Shown in pieces: positions 46,988 through 58,920 of a stretch of DNA of 64,000 nucleotides. Location: NCBI RefSeq assembly GCF_017168195.1, contig NZ_JADNYL010000004.1, forward strand, positions 1-64,000. Reading direction: 5' to 3'. A program made the position numbers and the translations under genes. Every line of letters starts with the position of its first letter. The stretch's first letter is position 1. Source of the stretch: Thalassotalea sp. G2M2-11. Its GTDB lineage: Bacteria > Pseudomonadota > Gammaproteobacteria > Enterobacterales > Alteromonadaceae. The notes under the pieces are model-generated. The model saw only the letters and a program-made list of their open reading frames with translations, was not told the origin of the DNA and did no database searches.

Positions 46988-48529
46988 ATGCAACTGAATT
47001 CCACTGAAATCGCTGAACTGATCAAGAATAGAATTGACCAGTTTGACGTAGTTAGTGAAGCTCGTAACGAAGGTACTATCGTTTCTGTAACTGACGGTAT
47101 TATTCGCATCCACGGTCTTGCAGACGTAATGCAAGGTGAGATGATCGAACTTCCTGGCAGTCGTTACGCTATCGCGTTAAACCTTGACCGTGATTCGGTA
47201 GGTGCGGTAGTTATGGGTCCTTATGCGGACCTTGCTGAAGGCGTAAAAGTTAAAGGTACTGGTCGTATTTTAGAAGTACCAGTAGGCCGTGGCTTATTAG
47301 GCCGCGTAGTAAACACCTTAGGTGAACCAATTGATGGCAAAGGCCCAATTGATAATGATGGCTTCTCTCCTGTAGAAGTTGTTGCACCAGGTGTTATCGA
47401 ACGTAAATCGGTAGATGAACCAGTACAAACTGGTATTAAATCAATCGACTCAATGATTCCAATTGGTCGTGGTCAACGTGAACTTATCATCGGTGACCGC
47501 CAAGTAGGTAAATCAGCGATCGCATTAGATGCCATTATTAACCAAAAGAACACTGGTATTAAGAGTATTTATGTAGCTGTTGGTCAAAAAGCGTCAACAG
47601 TAGCAAACGTTGTTCGTTCATTAGAAGAGCACGGCGCATTAGCCAACACGATTGTTGTTGTTGCATCGGCTTCTGAAGCGGCAGCATTACAATACCTTGC
47701 TCCATATTCTGGTTGTTCAATGGGTGAATACTTCCGTGACCGCGGTGAAGATGCGTTAATTGTATATGATGATTTGTCTAAGCAAGCTGTTGCTTATCGT
47801 CAAATTTCATTGCTATTACGTCGTCCACCAGGACGTGAAGCATACCCAGGTGACGTTTTCTATCTTCACTCTCGTTTATTAGAGCGTGCCGCTCGTGTAA
47901 ATGAAGCTTATGTAGAAAAATTCACTAATGGTGAAGTTAAGGGCCAAACGGGTTCATTAACTGCATTACCAATTATTGAAACGCAAGCGGGTGACGTATC
48001 AGCATTCGTACCAACAAACGTAATCTCAATTACCGATGGTCAGATCTTCTTAGAATCTAACCTATTTAACGCGGGTATTCGCCCAGCGGTAAATGCGGGT
48101 ATTTCAGTATCTCGTGTTGGTGGTGCTGCACAAACGAAAATCATCAAGAAATTGGGTGGTGGTATCCGTTTAGCGTTAGCTCAATATGCCGAGCTAGCAG
48201 CGTTCGCGCAATTTGCTTCTGACCTAGATGACGCAACACGTGCTCAATTAGAACACGGTCAACGCGTAACAGAATTAATGAAGCAGAAGCAATACAGCCC
48301 ACTATCAATTGCGGAAACAGCAATATCATTATTTGCTGCTGAGAAAGGTTATTTAACAGATGTTGAAATCAACAAAGTAGTTGATTTTGAAGCGGCGTTA
48401 TTAACCTACGCAAACAATGAGTGTGCTGAGTTGATGGCTACAATCAACGAAAGTGGCGATTACAATAAAGACATTGAAGCAGGTTTAGCGAAAGCAATTG
48501 ATACATTCAAAGCTACGCAAACTTGGTAA
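46988..48529 (+). CDS. atpA: ATP synthase F1 subunit alpha
   Basis: Non-catalytic nucleotide-binding subunit. The 513-residue length is the same as in E. coli. Walker A is GDRQVGKSA (about 169-177), and the signature [17 protein letters not shown] is present. GGGGAATAGAGC precedes the ATG. Confidence 0.99.
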   Translation: MQLNSTEIAELIKNRIDQFDVVSEARNEGTIVSVTDGIIRIHGLADVMQGEMIELPGSRYAIALNLDRDSVGAVVMGPYADLAEGVKVKGTGRILEVPVGRGLLGRVVNTLGEPIDGKGPIDNDGFSPVEVVAPGVIERKSVDEPVQTGIKSIDSMIPIGRGQRELIIGDRQVGKSAIALDAIINQKNTGIKSIYVAVGQKASTVANVVRSLEEHGALANTIVVVASASEAAALQYLAPYSGCSMGEYFRDRGEDALIVYDDLSKQAVAYRQISLLLRRPPGREAYPGDVFYLHSRLLERAARVNEAYVEKFTNGEVKGQTGSLTALPIIETQAGDVSAFVPTNVISITDGQIFLESNLFNAGIRPAVNAGISVSRVGGAAQTKIIKKLGGGIRLALAQYAELAAFAQFASDLDDATRAQLEHGQRVTELMKQKQYSPLSIAETAISLFAAEKGYLTDVEINKVVDFEAALLTYANNECAELMATINESGDYNKDIEAGLAKAIDTFKATQTW

Positions 48530-48555
48530 TTAGTTAACTTTCGGAGAGAATAGTC

Positions 48556-49416
48556 ATGTCCGGCGCTAAAGAGATAAAATCGAAGATTGGAAGCGTACAA
48601 AATACGCAGAAAATCACCAGCGCGATGGAAATGGTTGCAGCCAGTAAGATGCGCAGAGCGCAAGAATCTATGGCTGCCTCTCGTCCATACGCTGAAAATA
48701 TGCGAAATGTGATCGGTCACATCGCGCTTGGTAACTTAGAATATCGCCATCCTTATTTGGAAGAGCGTGAAGTTAAGCGCGTAGGCTATATCGTTGTCTC
48801 TACTGATCGTGGATTATGTGGTGGTTTAAATATTAATTTATTTAAACAGGTGCTTGCTGATGCTGGTAAATGGCAAGAGCAAGGTGCTGATGTTGAGTTT
48901 GGTGTTGTTGGTTCAAAAGCGACTGCTTTTTTCAACAACATGGGCGCTAATGTAACATCACAAATTTCAGGGTTGGGTGATAGCCCTTCAGTAACAGACC
49001 TTATCGGTAGTGTTAAGGTGATGCTGAATGCCTATGACAATGGTGACATTGATAAGCTGTTCATTGTGTATAACAAGTTTGTTAACACCATGACGCAAGA
49101 GCCGACCATCGATCAACTTTTACCTTTACCTAAGTCAGACGATGACGCAATACAACATCGTTGGGATTATTTGTATGAACCTGATGCACAAGCATTGCTT
49201 GATCAATTATTGGTTCGTTACACAGAGTCTCAAGTATATCAAGGTGTAGTTGAAAACCTCGCATGTGAGCAAGCAGCTCGTATGGTTGCAATGAAAGCCG
49301 CAACCGATAATGCAGGTGACTTAATCGACGATTTACAATTGGTATATAACAAAGCACGTCAGGCAAGTATCACACAAGAATTGAGTGAGATTTGTGCTGG
49401 TGCTGCAGCGGTATAG
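48556..49416 (+). CDS. atpG: ATP synthase F1 subunit gamma
   Basis: Central rotor shaft of 286 residues. The N-terminal helix ([19 protein letters not shown]) and C-terminal helix ([21 protein letters not shown]) form the coiled coil inside the alpha/beta ring. [11 protein letters not shown] is conserved. Length matches E. coli (287). Confidence 0.98.
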   Translation: MSGAKEIKSKIGSVQNTQKITSAMEMVAASKMRRAQESMAASRPYAENMRNVIGHIALGNLEYRHPYLEEREVKRVGYIVVSTDRGLCGGLNINLFKQVLADAGKWQEQGADVEFGVVGSKATAFFNNMGANVTSQISGLGDSPSVTDLIGSVKVMLNAYDNGDIDKLFIVYNKFVNTMTQEPTIDQLLPLPKSDDDAIQHRWDYLYEPDAQALLDQLLVRYTESQVYQGVVENLACEQAARMVAMKAATDNAGDLIDDLQLVYNKARQASITQELSEICAGAAAV

Positions 49417-49432
49417 GTAAATGTTCTTGTAA

Positions 49433-50845
<1,413 letters not shown>

Positions 50846-50899
50846 TGAAGGCTGGCGGCTTGTAACTCAAGTTATTTAGTCGCCTATTTGGAGGTCAAC

Positions 50900-51322
50900 A
50901 TGACATATACAAGTGTCAATCTGAATGTAGTAAGTGCGGAAGAGAGTTTATTCTCTGGTGCGATAGAATCATTACAGATCACAGGTAGCGAAGGTGAATT
51001 AGGTATTATGCCTGGTCATGCACCTTTGCTGACCTCACTAAAACCTGGTATGGCAAGAATCGTTAAGAAAGGTGGTGATGAAGAAGTCATCTACATTTCT
51101 GGCGGGATGCTAGAAGTTCAACCAAATCAGGTGACTGTGTTAGCAGATGTTGCAACACGTGGCGCTGATTTAGATGAGCAAGCCGCACAAGAAGCAAAAC
51201 AACGTGCTGAAGAGCATTTAAATGCTCATGGCGACGATATTAATTATGCAGAAGCTGCCGCAGAATTAGCGAGAGCTGTTGCTAAATTACGTGTCATTCA
51301 AGCGGCGAAGAAAAAACTTTAG
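50900..51322 (+). CDS. atpC: ATP synthase F1 subunit epsilon
   Basis: The 140-residue rotor subunit, which also inhibits ATP hydrolysis in bacteria, has an N-terminal beta sandwich ([19 protein letters not shown]) and two C-terminal helices. The ATG at 50900, with GGAGG seven bases upstream, replaces an in-frame TTG four codons earlier that overlaps that ribosome binding site. It ends the atp operon, followed by a terminator. Confidence 0.96.
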   Translation: MTYTSVNLNVVSAEESLFSGAIESLQITGSEGELGIMPGHAPLLTSLKPGMARIVKKGGDEEVIYISGGMLEVQPNQVTVLADVATRGADLDEQAAQEAKQRAEEHLNAHGDDINYAEAAAELARAVAKLRVIQAAKKKL

Positions 51323-51363
51323 CCCATGCAGTAAAACAACACTAAGTTTTAGTGATTGATATT

Positions 51364-51400
51364 AAGCGACCATTACTATAGGTAATTGGTCGCTTTTTTA
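51364..51400 (+). terminator. atp operon terminator
   Basis: AAGCGACCA and TGGTCGCTT pair, with a further TTAC/GTAA inner stem interrupted by one bulged T; six T follow. It lies about 40 bases after the atpC stop. Confidence 0.9.
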
Positions 51401-51485
51401 TTTTAGTTTTATGAAAAAAAATTAGGCAAGTTTCTAATTTTAAACCTATTATTATTTTTGTGGAATTTAACAAAAATAAAAGGTT

Positions 51486-52091
51486 ATGAGCGAAACTCAA
51501 TATAACTATTTTGTAGCTGCAGCGGTAATAGCAGCAAAACTAGATCGAGCAACAAAGGTTGCTCAGCAATTATCATTAACTGCCAGTAATGCACGAGCAG
51601 TAGCGTTACGGGCAGGTGAAGGTGCGGCCGGTTTTAGGCCGTTAACTGATTTTATTGACCGATTAGCTGACGTCACGGTTAAATCCTCAAAACAAATCAA
51701 TTTCTTAGCAGCAAGTTTAAGTAAAACAGCGGCTGAAAAATTTCGCGCAGACAGTGCCATAAGTCGATTTAATACTGTATATCAGAGAGCAAAGGACAGT
51801 GAAAACATCTCAAGTTTAGATAACAATTTTAATCGAACTAAACAACATCAAAGCCAATTGATTTTGATGTTTCAAAAACAAATTAAACAGCTGATCGACG
51901 AATTAGATGAATTAAGTGGTGAATTACGAACGGCCGTTATTTTAGCTACGTTATCACGTGTAGAAGCTTCCCAAGCGGGTGTGGCGTATCAGGAATCACT
52001 TCATAATGTGGCCAATAATGTTGAAAGTGCTGCTTCGATAATTAAAAAACATATTCAATCTTCTCAACAACTTGTTTCCTCATTGGTATAG
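51486..52091 (+). CDS. Small soluble MCP-like signalling protein
   Basis: The 201-residue helical protein has no signal peptide, membrane segment or ligand domain. Residues 35-62 (NARAVALRAGEGAAGF then LTDFIDRLAD) resemble the hairpin-tip sequence of methyl-accepting chemotaxis proteins (N-A-x-x-x-A-x-R-A-G-E-x-G-x-G-F and E-V-R-x-L-A). A weaker second copy may occur at about 150-185 (LSRVEASQAG onward). The central 95-140 is probably coiled coil. AAAAGG precedes the ATG. Eight bases separate it from a di-iron ODP gene, so the two likely act together in oxygen or iron sensing. This is an inference from similarity and context. Confidence 0.7.
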   Translation: MSETQYNYFVAAAVIAAKLDRATKVAQQLSLTASNARAVALRAGEGAAGFRPLTDFIDRLADVTVKSSKQINFLAASLSKTAAEKFRADSAISRFNTVYQRAKDSENISSLDNNFNRTKQHQSQLILMFQKQIKQLIDELDELSGELRTAVILATLSRVEASQAGVAYQESLHNVANNVESAASIIKKHIQSSQQLVSSLV

Positions 52092-52099
52092 GATGCTCG

Positions 52100-52837
52100 A
52101 TGAAAACACAAAAAATATTTGAAAATAAAACCCATCAATGGCTAATGATGGGGCGAGATGCGGATAAGCCTGATGCAATAATTGATACTAACCAATATGC
52201 AGTAATAACTAAAAACAATGCCTTGTTGATGGATCCTGGGGGAATCGAGTTATTTTCAGCAATGTTAGCCACAGTGATCAAGCACATACCTGTTGAGCAA
52301 ATTACGCATTTATTCGCCTCACATCAAGATCCTGACATTATTTCTTCACTCGGTTTATGGGATCAAGCACTCGAAGGCGCTACCTTACATTCTCCGTGGG
52401 TTTGGGAGGGCTTTATTAAACATTTTGGCATGGAAAATATCGTTTATAACCCAATCCCTGACCCTGGAAATACACTGAAGCTCGATGGCGTTGCGCTGGA
52501 GTTTATTCCTGCGCACTACCTACATTCATCGGGGAATTTTAATGTTTATGATGCTGAAGCAAAAATATTAATGTCTGGGGATATCGGGGCTGCTCTAGAA
52601 TCAACAGATGCGCCATTATATGTCGAAGATTTTAATGAACATGTCAGCAAAATGAAAATGTTTCATCAGCGGTGGATGCCGTCGAATAAAGCGAAAAATG
52701 ATTGGGTTGATCGGGTACGTGCATTAGATATAGACATGATGTGTCCGCAGCATGGCAGAATATTTAAAGGTGACGATGTTAAGCGTTTTCTTGATTGGTT
52801 TGAAGGCTTACAAGTTGGCCTATTGCATGATAAATAA
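52100..52837 (+). CDS. ODP-type di-iron metallo-beta-lactamase-fold protein
   Basis: The 245-residue protein has the metallo-beta-lactamase fold of the FprA/ODP family: LLMDPGG (43-49), then the metal motif SHQDPD with His75, Asp77 and Asp79, His142 in LHSSGNF, Asp161 in MSGDIGA and His218 in CPQHG. All expected di-iron ligands are present, with Asp at the position where flavodiiron proteins use Glu. There is no flavodoxin or rubredoxin domain. Members of this oxygen-binding di-iron family have been described as oxygen/iron sensors linked to chemotaxis. It is cotranscribed with the MCP-like gene. Direct enzymatic oxygen reduction is the alternative role. Confidence 0.8.
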   Translation: MKTQKIFENKTHQWLMMGRDADKPDAIIDTNQYAVITKNNALLMDPGGIELFSAMLATVIKHIPVEQITHLFASHQDPDIISSLGLWDQALEGATLHSPWVWEGFIKHFGMENIVYNPIPDPGNTLKLDGVALEFIPAHYLHSSGNFNVYDAEAKILMSGDIGAALESTDAPLYVEDFNEHVSKMKMFHQRWMPSNKAKNDWVDRVRALDIDMMCPQHGRIFKGDDVKRFLDWFEGLQVGLLHDK

Positions 52838-52936
52838 AAATTAGTGTAGATATATAGTAATAAACAACGTTACAATTTCAGCAACACTATTGGTAGAAAA
52901 TCACCAATTAAACTTGCAATAATTAATGGAATTACT

Positions 52937-54301
52937 ATGTCTTTGTCAGTTGTTATTCTTGCGGCGGGTAAAGGTACTCGCATGCGCTCAGCCTTACCAA
53001 AAGTTTTACATACCGTGGCCGATAAACCTATGGTCAGTCATGTTATTGATGCAGCTCGATGTTTAAATGCTGAGAGTATTTATCTTGTTTACGGCTTTGG
53101 CGGAGATATATTAAAAGCCAATATTAATGGTGATGATCTGACCTTTGTTGAACAAAAAGAACAACTAGGCACAGGACATGCGGTTGATATGGCCTCTCCT
53201 TATATTAATGATAGTGACGATGTACTGGTGTTATATGGTGATGTTCCGCTAACTAAGGTCTCTACATTAGAAAGTTTGATTTCAGTAAAGCCTGAAGATG
53301 GCATGGCACTACTCACGGTGAATTTAAATGATCCGACGGGCTATGGCAGAATTATTCGCGATACTGAAAATAAGGTCACAGGTATTGTTGAGCAAAAAGA
53401 TGCTAATGAAGAGCAGTTAGCCATTAGTGAAGCTAATACTGGGATTTTATTAGCTAACGGTGGTGATTTAAAACGATGGTTAGCCAACTTGTCAAATGAT
53501 AATGCGCAAGGCGAGTATTATTTAACAGATATTATTGCGGCTTGTCATCATGAAGGTAAAACGATTACCACAGCTCATCCTGAGACTGAAGTAGAAGTTG
53601 AAGGTGCAAATAATCGCGTGCAATTAGCAGCGTTAGAGCGCGCATTTCAACTCCGTGAAGCCGAAGCTTTAATGCTTAATGGCGCTAGTTTACGTGATCC
53701 TAACCGTATTGATATTCGTGGTAAAATATTGATAGGTGAAGAAGTACAAATTGATGTTAACTGTATTTTTGAAGGTGAAGTTGTTCTTGCCAGTGGAGTT
53801 GCTATTGGCGCTAACTGTATCTTAAAAGATTGTACCATTGGCGAAAATGCGGTGATAAAACCTAACAGTATCATTGAAGGAGCGGTTGTTGGTGATGAAT
53901 GTTCTGTTGGACCTTTTGCACGCATTCGCCCTGACTCTGTGATGAATAGAGACTCGCATATCGGCAACTTTGTTGAAATGAAAAAAACGATTTTGGGAGA
54001 AGGTAGTAAATCAGGCCACTTAACTTATCTAGGTGATACCACGGTTGGCAAAAACGTCAACATTGGTGCAGGTACTATCACTTGTAATTATGATGGCATG
54101 AATAAATCACAAACCATCATTGATGATGATGCCTTTATTGGTTCGAATAGCTCATTAGTTGCCCCTGTGTTTGTTGGCACAACAGCAACAATTGGTGCTG
54201 GTTCTGTTATTTCAAAAGATGTGGGTAATGATGAACTTGCCATTGCCAGAGGCAAACAACGCAATATTAAAGGCTGGCAACGACCTATAAAGAATAGTTA
54301 A
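52937..54301 (+). CDS. glmU: Bifunctional UDP-GlcNAc pyrophosphorylase / GlcN-1-P acetyltransferase
   Basis: Catalyses the last two steps to UDP-GlcNAc, precursor of peptidoglycan and lipopolysaccharide. The 454 residues have an N-terminal uridyltransferase domain ([18 protein letters not shown], 8-25; VLYGDVPL) and a C-terminal left-handed beta helix acetyltransferase ([29 protein letters not shown]). Length is close to E. coli (456). In E. coli glmU and glmS are adjacent; here two genes lie between them. Confidence 0.98.
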   Translation: MSLSVVILAAGKGTRMRSALPKVLHTVADKPMVSHVIDAARCLNAESIYLVYGFGGDILKANINGDDLTFVEQKEQLGTGHAVDMASPYINDSDDVLVLYGDVPLTKVSTLESLISVKPEDGMALLTVNLNDPTGYGRIIRDTENKVTGIVEQKDANEEQLAISEANTGILLANGGDLKRWLANLSNDNAQGEYYLTDIIAACHHEGKTITTAHPETEVEVEGANNRVQLAALERAFQLREAEALMLNGASLRDPNRIDIRGKILIGEEVQIDVNCIFEGEVVLASGVAIGANCILKDCTIGENAVIKPNSIIEGAVVGDECSVGPFARIRPDSVMNRDSHIGNFVEMKKTILGEGSKSGHLTYLGDTTVGKNVNIGAGTITCNYDGMNKSQTIIDDDAFIGSNSSLVAPVFVGTTATIGAGSVISKDVGNDELAIARGKQRNIKGWQRPIKNS

Positions 54302-55065
54302 TGAAATTATGTGGTAATTACAAATATATCTTTTATCTTGCGGTGAGCTTATTTTTAAGTTCACCTTCTTATGCTACCTCTCCGCTGAAAGTATTTTCGT
54401 ATGAATCAAAATTATTGCAATATCAGGAAAACAATCAATTAAAAGGGCCAAGTGCTGAAATTTTCAAGATGTTAATGGCCGAGGCTAAAATTAGCGCTAA
54501 AGTGCATTTTGTTCCTTGGTCTAGAGCCTTTAAATTAGCTAGCACACAAGCTAATACTATGATTTTTAGCATGTTACGTACCGAAGAAAGAGAAGAGCAA
54601 TTTTATTGGCTACTTGCTGTAAGTGAAGCCGTTCGAGCATTTATTTCGTTAAAAAGTCGTGAAGACTTGAACATCACAAAAATGAGCCAAGCTAAAAGTA
54701 AAGTTACTGCAATTATAAGAGAATCTTATGGCTTTAAGTTATTAACAAAACGAGGTTTTGAACCAGGTAAAAACCTCTATGTAGTATCAAATATAGATAC
54801 AGCTATCTCGTTGTTTATCAATGGTAAAGTAGACTTTTTATTTACAGATCCTATCGTGATAAAGCATTATTTTTTGGAAAAAGGTCAATTGTCGGAAAAT
54901 TTAATAAAAAGCCATATCTTTCCAGAAACTCGCCATAAAAGTTATATTGCCATAAACAGGCAATCTGATAGTTATTTAGTCAATACCTTGCAAAAATCGG
55001 CTGAGCGAGTGAAACAACATCCGAAATATCAATATTATTATCACTTTAAACCTCTAATCGATTAA
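54301..55065 (+). CDS. Periplasmic solute-binding protein (SBP_bac_3-like)
   Basis: The 254-residue protein has a signal peptide (about 1-25, ending SYA-T) and a two-lobed binding-protein pattern: GPSAEIFKMLM (about 49), VPWSRAFKLAS (about 71), then FINGKVDFLFTDP (about 167) near the second hinge. It resembles ABC transporter family 3 binding proteins common as single genes in marine Alteromonadales. No permease or ATPase gene is adjacent. Its ATG overlaps the glmU stop by one base, suggesting coupling. Ligand unknown. Confidence 0.8.
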   Translation: MKLCGNYKYIFYLAVSLFLSSPSYATSPLKVFSYESKLLQYQENNQLKGPSAEIFKMLMAEAKISAKVHFVPWSRAFKLASTQANTMIFSMLRTEEREEQFYWLLAVSEAVRAFISLKSREDLNITKMSQAKSKVTAIIRESYGFKLLTKRGFEPGKNLYVVSNIDTAISLFINGKVDFLFTDPIVIKHYFLEKGQLSENLIKSHIFPETRHKSYIAINRQSDSYLVNTLQKSAERVKQHPKYQYYYHFKPLID

Positions 55066-55122
55066 ATCGATCCTACATCTAGTTTTTAACAAGGTAAAAC
55101 TTGACTGATCCGACAAGAACTA

Positions 55123-55150
55123 TTGAATATCTTGTCAAAAAAACTATAAT
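55123..55150 (+). promoter_or_regulatory. Promoter of the DeoR-glmS pair
   Basis: TTGAAT (55123-55128), a 16-bp spacer and a perfect TATAAT (55145-55150) lie about 38 bases upstream of the DeoR-family start codon. Confidence 0.7.
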
Positions 55151-55188
55151 AACTTTCGGTTTGAAATATAAAGTTGTAAATCGAAACA

Positions 55189-55950
55189 ATGTCAAAAAGA
55201 AATACTAAACAACGACGCCATATCATCATCACTGAACTAAACAAATTAGGAGAAGTGAGTGTTGATCAGTTAGCTAAAAAGTTTGATACGTCTGAAGTAA
55301 CTATTCGTAAAGATCTAGCGGCTCTTGAAAACAGTGGCCTATTGCTACGTCGATATGGCGGTGCGGTACCCTTGCCTAGTGAAATGATCGAACCCAAATG
55401 CGAGAAAGTTTCAAAACGAAAGGTAAGTATTGCTGAAAAAGCAGCGACATTGATCCGAGATCATAATCGAATAATTTTAGACAGTGGTAGCACCACATCA
55501 GCATTAGTCAAAGAGTTAAGTCATAAACAAGGCTTAGTGGTGATGACTAATTCACTTGCCATTGCGAAAGAAATCCGTTCTCTTGAAAATGAACCTACCT
55601 TATTGATGACCGGTGGCACTTGGGATTTACATTCAGAATCTTTCCAAGGCAAGGTTGCGGAAAGTGTATTGCGCTCTTATGATTTTGATCAGCTCTTTAT
55701 TGGCGCGGATGGTATTGACGTTGAACGCGGTACCACTACCTTTAATGAGTTGCTTGGCTTAAGCCAAGTGATGGCAGAAGTATCGCGTGAAGTAATTGTG
55801 ATGGTTGAGTCAGAAAAAATAAATCGAAAAATTCCTAATTTAGAAATTCCATGGTCACAAATTCATACCTTAATTACCGATGACGATATGCCGATGGAGT
55901 TTAGAGAAAAAATCATTGCGCAAGGCGTTAACTTAATCTGTGTAAACTAA
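55189..55950 (+). CDS. DeoR-family transcriptional regulator (GlmR-like)
   Basis: The 253-residue protein has an N-terminal DeoR helix-turn-helix (about 6-60; VDQLAKKFDTSEVTIRKDLA and RRYGGA) and a C-terminal sugar-phosphate-sensing DeoRC domain (about 75-235; LDSGSTTSALV, DQLFIGADGID). It sits 24 bases upstream of glmS, the usual position of the DeoR-type regulator of glmS in several gammaproteobacteria, so amino-sugar phosphate control of glmS is likely. Direct evidence is absent. Confidence 0.88.
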   Translation: MSKRNTKQRRHIIITELNKLGEVSVDQLAKKFDTSEVTIRKDLAALENSGLLLRRYGGAVPLPSEMIEPKCEKVSKRKVSIAEKAATLIRDHNRIILDSGSTTSALVKELSHKQGLVVMTNSLAIAKEIRSLENEPTLLMTGGTWDLHSESFQGKVAESVLRSYDFDQLFIGADGIDVERGTTTFNELLGLSQVMAEVSREVIVMVESEKINRKIPNLEIPWSQIHTLITDDDMPMEFREKIIAQGVNLICVN

Positions 55951-55974
55951 TAAGAATTCAAAAGGATAAATATT

Positions 55975-57807
55975 ATGTGTGGTATTGTAGGAGCTGTTGC
56001 ACAGCGTGATGTAGCAGACATTTTAGTAGAAGGTCTAAAGCGTTTAGAGTACCGCGGCTATGACTCAGCCGGTGTGGCATTAATTGATAATGACAAACAA
56101 TTAAATCGTTCACGCCGCTTAGGCAAAGTACAAGAGTTATCAGACGCTTTATCTGCTCAACCGCTTTTCGGTGGCACCGGTATCGCACACACACGTTGGG
56201 CAACTCATGGTGCGCCCAGTGAAGTGAATGCTCACCCACACATATCTAGCGATAATATCGCCGTTGTCCACAATGGTATTATTGAAAACCATCAGGAACT
56301 TAGAGAGAAATTAACAAAACTTGGTTATCAGTTTATTTCAGAAACGGATACCGAAGTGATTGCTCATCTAGTGCATCATGAATTAAAAACAGCCGATTCA
56401 TTAGTAGATGCATTTCAAAGAACGGTCGTGCAATTAGAAGGAGCTTATGGCGCAGTTGTGATGGACAGCAATGATAAAGATCGTATCGTTGTCGCTCGTT
56501 CTGGAAGCCCGTTGGTTATTGGTTATGGACTCGGAGAAAACTTTATTGCCTCTGACATGCTAGCGCTATTACCTGTAACGCGTAAGTTTTCATTTTTAGA
56601 AGAAGGTGATGTTGCAGAAGTAACTCGTTTTACGGTTAATATCTTTGATAAAGAAGGCAAAAGTGTAGAACGTGAAGCTAAAGAGCGAGAAGTAGCACAA
56701 GACAGTGGTGATAAAGGTGAATATCGCCACTACATGTTAAAAGAAACTTACGAACAACCTACCGCGATTCGTAATACTCTTGAAGGTCGTTTAATTGGCG
56801 ATACGCTTGATATCAATACCTTCGGTGAAGGTGCTGATGAAATTCTGAAAGAAATTGAACATGTACAAATTATTGCTTGTGGTACAAGTTATCATTCAGG
56901 CATGGTAGCGCGTTATTGGTTAGAAGCCTTAGCTGGCGTGTCATGTAATATAGAAATAGCCAGTGAGTTCCGCTATCGCCAATCACACGTGCCTAAAAAC
57001 GCCCTATTAGTGACCATATCGCAATCCGGTGAGACAGCGGATACCCTAGCCGCATTACGTTTAGCTAAAGAGCTTGGTTATCGTGCTAGCATGACCATTT
57101 GCAACGTGCAAGGTTCATCATTAGTGCGTGAATCAGATCTCGCCTTTATGACCAAGGCAGGCGCAGAAATCGGTGTAGCATCAACCAAAGCCTTTACTAC
57201 GCAGCTAGTGGGCTTGTTAATGATGACCTTAGCGATAGGAAAACATCATGGCATGCCCAAAAATGTGCAAAGTGACATTGCTCAATCACTGATGACCCTA
57301 CCAAATAAACTGGATGAAGTATTAGCTCTGGCAGATTCGATTGAAGCATTAGCGGAAGATTTTGCCGATAAACATCATGCTTTATTCCTTGGCCGTGGTG
57401 ATCAATACCCTATCGCGATGGAAGGCGCATTAAAGTTAAAAGAAATTTCTTATATTCATGCAGAAGCGTATGCAGCGGGTGAGTTAAAACATGGTCCGTT
57501 AGCGCTAATTGATGCTGAAATGCCTGTCATCGTTGTTGCGCCTAAAAATGATTTGATCGAAAAATTGAAATCAAATGTGGAAGAAGTGCGTGCCCGTGGT
57601 GGTTTAATGTATGTGTTTGCTGATCATGATGCGCGTTTTGAAAGCGATGACACCATGACAGTGATCAACGTGCCACATTGCGATGATATTATCGCACCAA
57701 TCGTTTATACCCTGCCGTTGCAACTACTTTCATACTATGTTGCTATTATTAAAGGTACTGATGTTGATCAACCGCGAAATCTTGCCAAATCAGTGACGGT
57801 CGAATAA
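55975..57807 (+). CDS. glmS: Glutamine-fructose-6-phosphate aminotransferase
   Basis: Makes glucosamine-6-phosphate from fructose-6-phosphate and glutamine, the entry to amino-sugar synthesis. The 610 residues start MCGIVGAV, with Cys2 as the glutaminase nucleophile, then [13 protein letters not shown]-like substrate loop, two SIS domains (about 285-600) with [13 protein letters not shown], and the conserved C-terminus [12 protein letters not shown]. No ribozyme is possible in the 24-base leader. Confidence 0.98.
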   Translation: MCGIVGAVAQRDVADILVEGLKRLEYRGYDSAGVALIDNDKQLNRSRRLGKVQELSDALSAQPLFGGTGIAHTRWATHGAPSEVNAHPHISSDNIAVVHNGIIENHQELREKLTKLGYQFISETDTEVIAHLVHHELKTADSLVDAFQRTVVQLEGAYGAVVMDSNDKDRIVVARSGSPLVIGYGLGENFIASDMLALLPVTRKFSFLEEGDVAEVTRFTVNIFDKEGKSVEREAKEREVAQDSGDKGEYRHYMLKETYEQPTAIRNTLEGRLIGDTLDINTFGEGADEILKEIEHVQIIACGTSYHSGMVARYWLEALAGVSCNIEIASEFRYRQSHVPKNALLVTISQSGETADTLAALRLAKELGYRASMTICNVQGSSLVRESDLAFMTKAGAEIGVASTKAFTTQLVGLLMMTLAIGKHHGMPKNVQSDIAQSLMTLPNKLDEVLALADSIEALAEDFADKHHALFLGRGDQYPIAMEGALKLKEISYIHAEAYAAGELKHGPLALIDAEMPVIVVAPKNDLIEKLKSNVEEVRARGGLMYVFADHDARFESDDTMTVINVPHCDDIIAPIVYTLPLQLLSYYVAIIKGTDVDQPRNLAKSVTVE

Positions 57808-57824
57808 GTCACTCTTAAGCTTTT

Positions 57825-57874
57825 GTTGCTGTGCACGTTAAATAATGTTCGAAACATTGTTTAATGTGCGCAAC
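57825..57874. other. Long intergenic hairpin between glmS and the AraC gene
   Basis: A 17-bp uninterrupted stem (57833-57849 with 57853-57869, two G-U pairs, loop CGA) is extended by GTTGC/GCAAC after a three-base bulge. There is no T-tract. It lies between convergent genes and could stop transcription, protect glmS mRNA 3' ends or be a processed RNA. Confidence 0.6.
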
Positions 57875-57955
57875 TACACATCGTCTTTAAGTCGTTTTGT
57901 TAATTTCGATGCGCCATGAATGGGTATTTTATTGCTAGTCATCAAAAGCCTAGCT

Positions 57956-58789
57956 TTAGTGTTTTACCCCTTGATCAAGCAACATTTTACGGTAAGCATT
58001 TGGTGGTAAGCCGAATATTCGTTTGAAGTGACGATGAAAATGACTAAGGTTAGAAAATCCTGTATCAAACGCTATAACTGATACATCATCAGAACTTGAA
58101 GCAAGCTTCTTTGCTGCGGCTTCGCACCTTATCTTTAACAAGTAATCAATTACACTGTAGCAATAATACTTTTTGAACTGTCTTGAAAGGTGGCTGCGAG
58201 ACATATTAGCCTGCTCAGCAATGTGGTCAATGGTAATGTTTTCACTGAGATTTCTTTTCATCCATTGCATTGCATTAACAAGCCTTAGCTGTTTGCCATC
58301 TTGATGAATGTCGCTTATTTCCAGTCTACTTCTGTGTGTTAACAGCATTTGGACAAATATACTTTCTTGAATAGATGCGCTATAGCGGTCATTGAGGCAA
58401 GTAACTGTTTGGAGTTGTTCCGTAAGCTTCGTTAGAGAATCAACACCCGTTTCAGCATTAGATTGACATCGAGCTACTTTCAACTCTTTAAACTCAGTTA
58501 ATGGAACCAAAATTTCAGTATTGTTAGGTGTTAATAATTCGCTAAACGTCTTTTGATCTATACATACAAAAAATAGGTTAGCGTCAATAGGCTCCCCATG
58601 TTGTCGATTGAGTGAGATTTTATGTGGTAGATTGGCGGGTAAAAAGAATGAATCGCCTTTAAGGCAATTGACTTCAACCTCACCTACTGAAACCTTAATT
58701 GTACCATCTAGACAAATCACAAATTCATGCAAGTTGTGTGCGTGCAACGCTATATTCTGCTTAAGTTGGACTTCTGCGCTCCACAGCAT
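57956..58789 (-). CDS. AraC-family transcriptional regulator
   Basis: The 277-residue regulator has an N-terminal cupin effector domain (about 5-100; LHAHNLHEFVICLDG and GDSFFLPANLPHKI) and a C-terminal AraC/XylS double helix-turn-helix (about 175-272; IDHIAEQANMSRSHLSRQFK and VIAFDTGFSNLSHFHRHFKR). I used the ATG at 58789, preceded by AGGGA, rather than a GTG 11 codons upstream. It is divergent from a glutathione S-transferase gene and may control it. Effector unknown. Confidence 0.88.
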   Translation of the reverse strand: MLWSAEVQLKQNIALHAHNLHEFVICLDGTIKVSVGEVEVNCLKGDSFFLPANLPHKISLNRQHGEPIDANLFFVCIDQKTFSELLTPNNTEILVPLTEFKELKVARCQSNAETGVDSLTKLTEQLQTVTCLNDRYSASIQESIFVQMLLTHRSRLEISDIHQDGKQLRLVNAMQWMKRNLSENITIDHIAEQANMSRSHLSRQFKKYYCYSVIDYLLKIRCEAAAKKLASSSDDVSVIAFDTGFSNLSHFHRHFKRIFGLPPNAYRKMLLDQGVKH

Positions 58790-58875
58790 ACTAGAATCCC
58801 TGTTTTTATTTTTACTAAGCACAATAGTACATATATTAAGTGTTCATGTACACGTACCACTGTTAATACTGGGTT

Positions 58876-58881
58876 TATAAT
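58876..58881 (+). promoter_or_regulatory. Candidate -10 of the glutathione S-transferase gene
   Basis: A perfect TATAAT lies 39 bases before the ATG with no recognisable -35 at 16 to 18 bp. This would suit activator-dependent transcription. Upstream, GTAC motifs and the near-palindrome GTGTTCATGTACAC (58842-58855) are possible regulator sites. Confidence 0.4.
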
Positions 58882-58920
58882 AAACAGAGTAAGAGCATTA
58901 TAGAATAGAGGGTACTTTTT

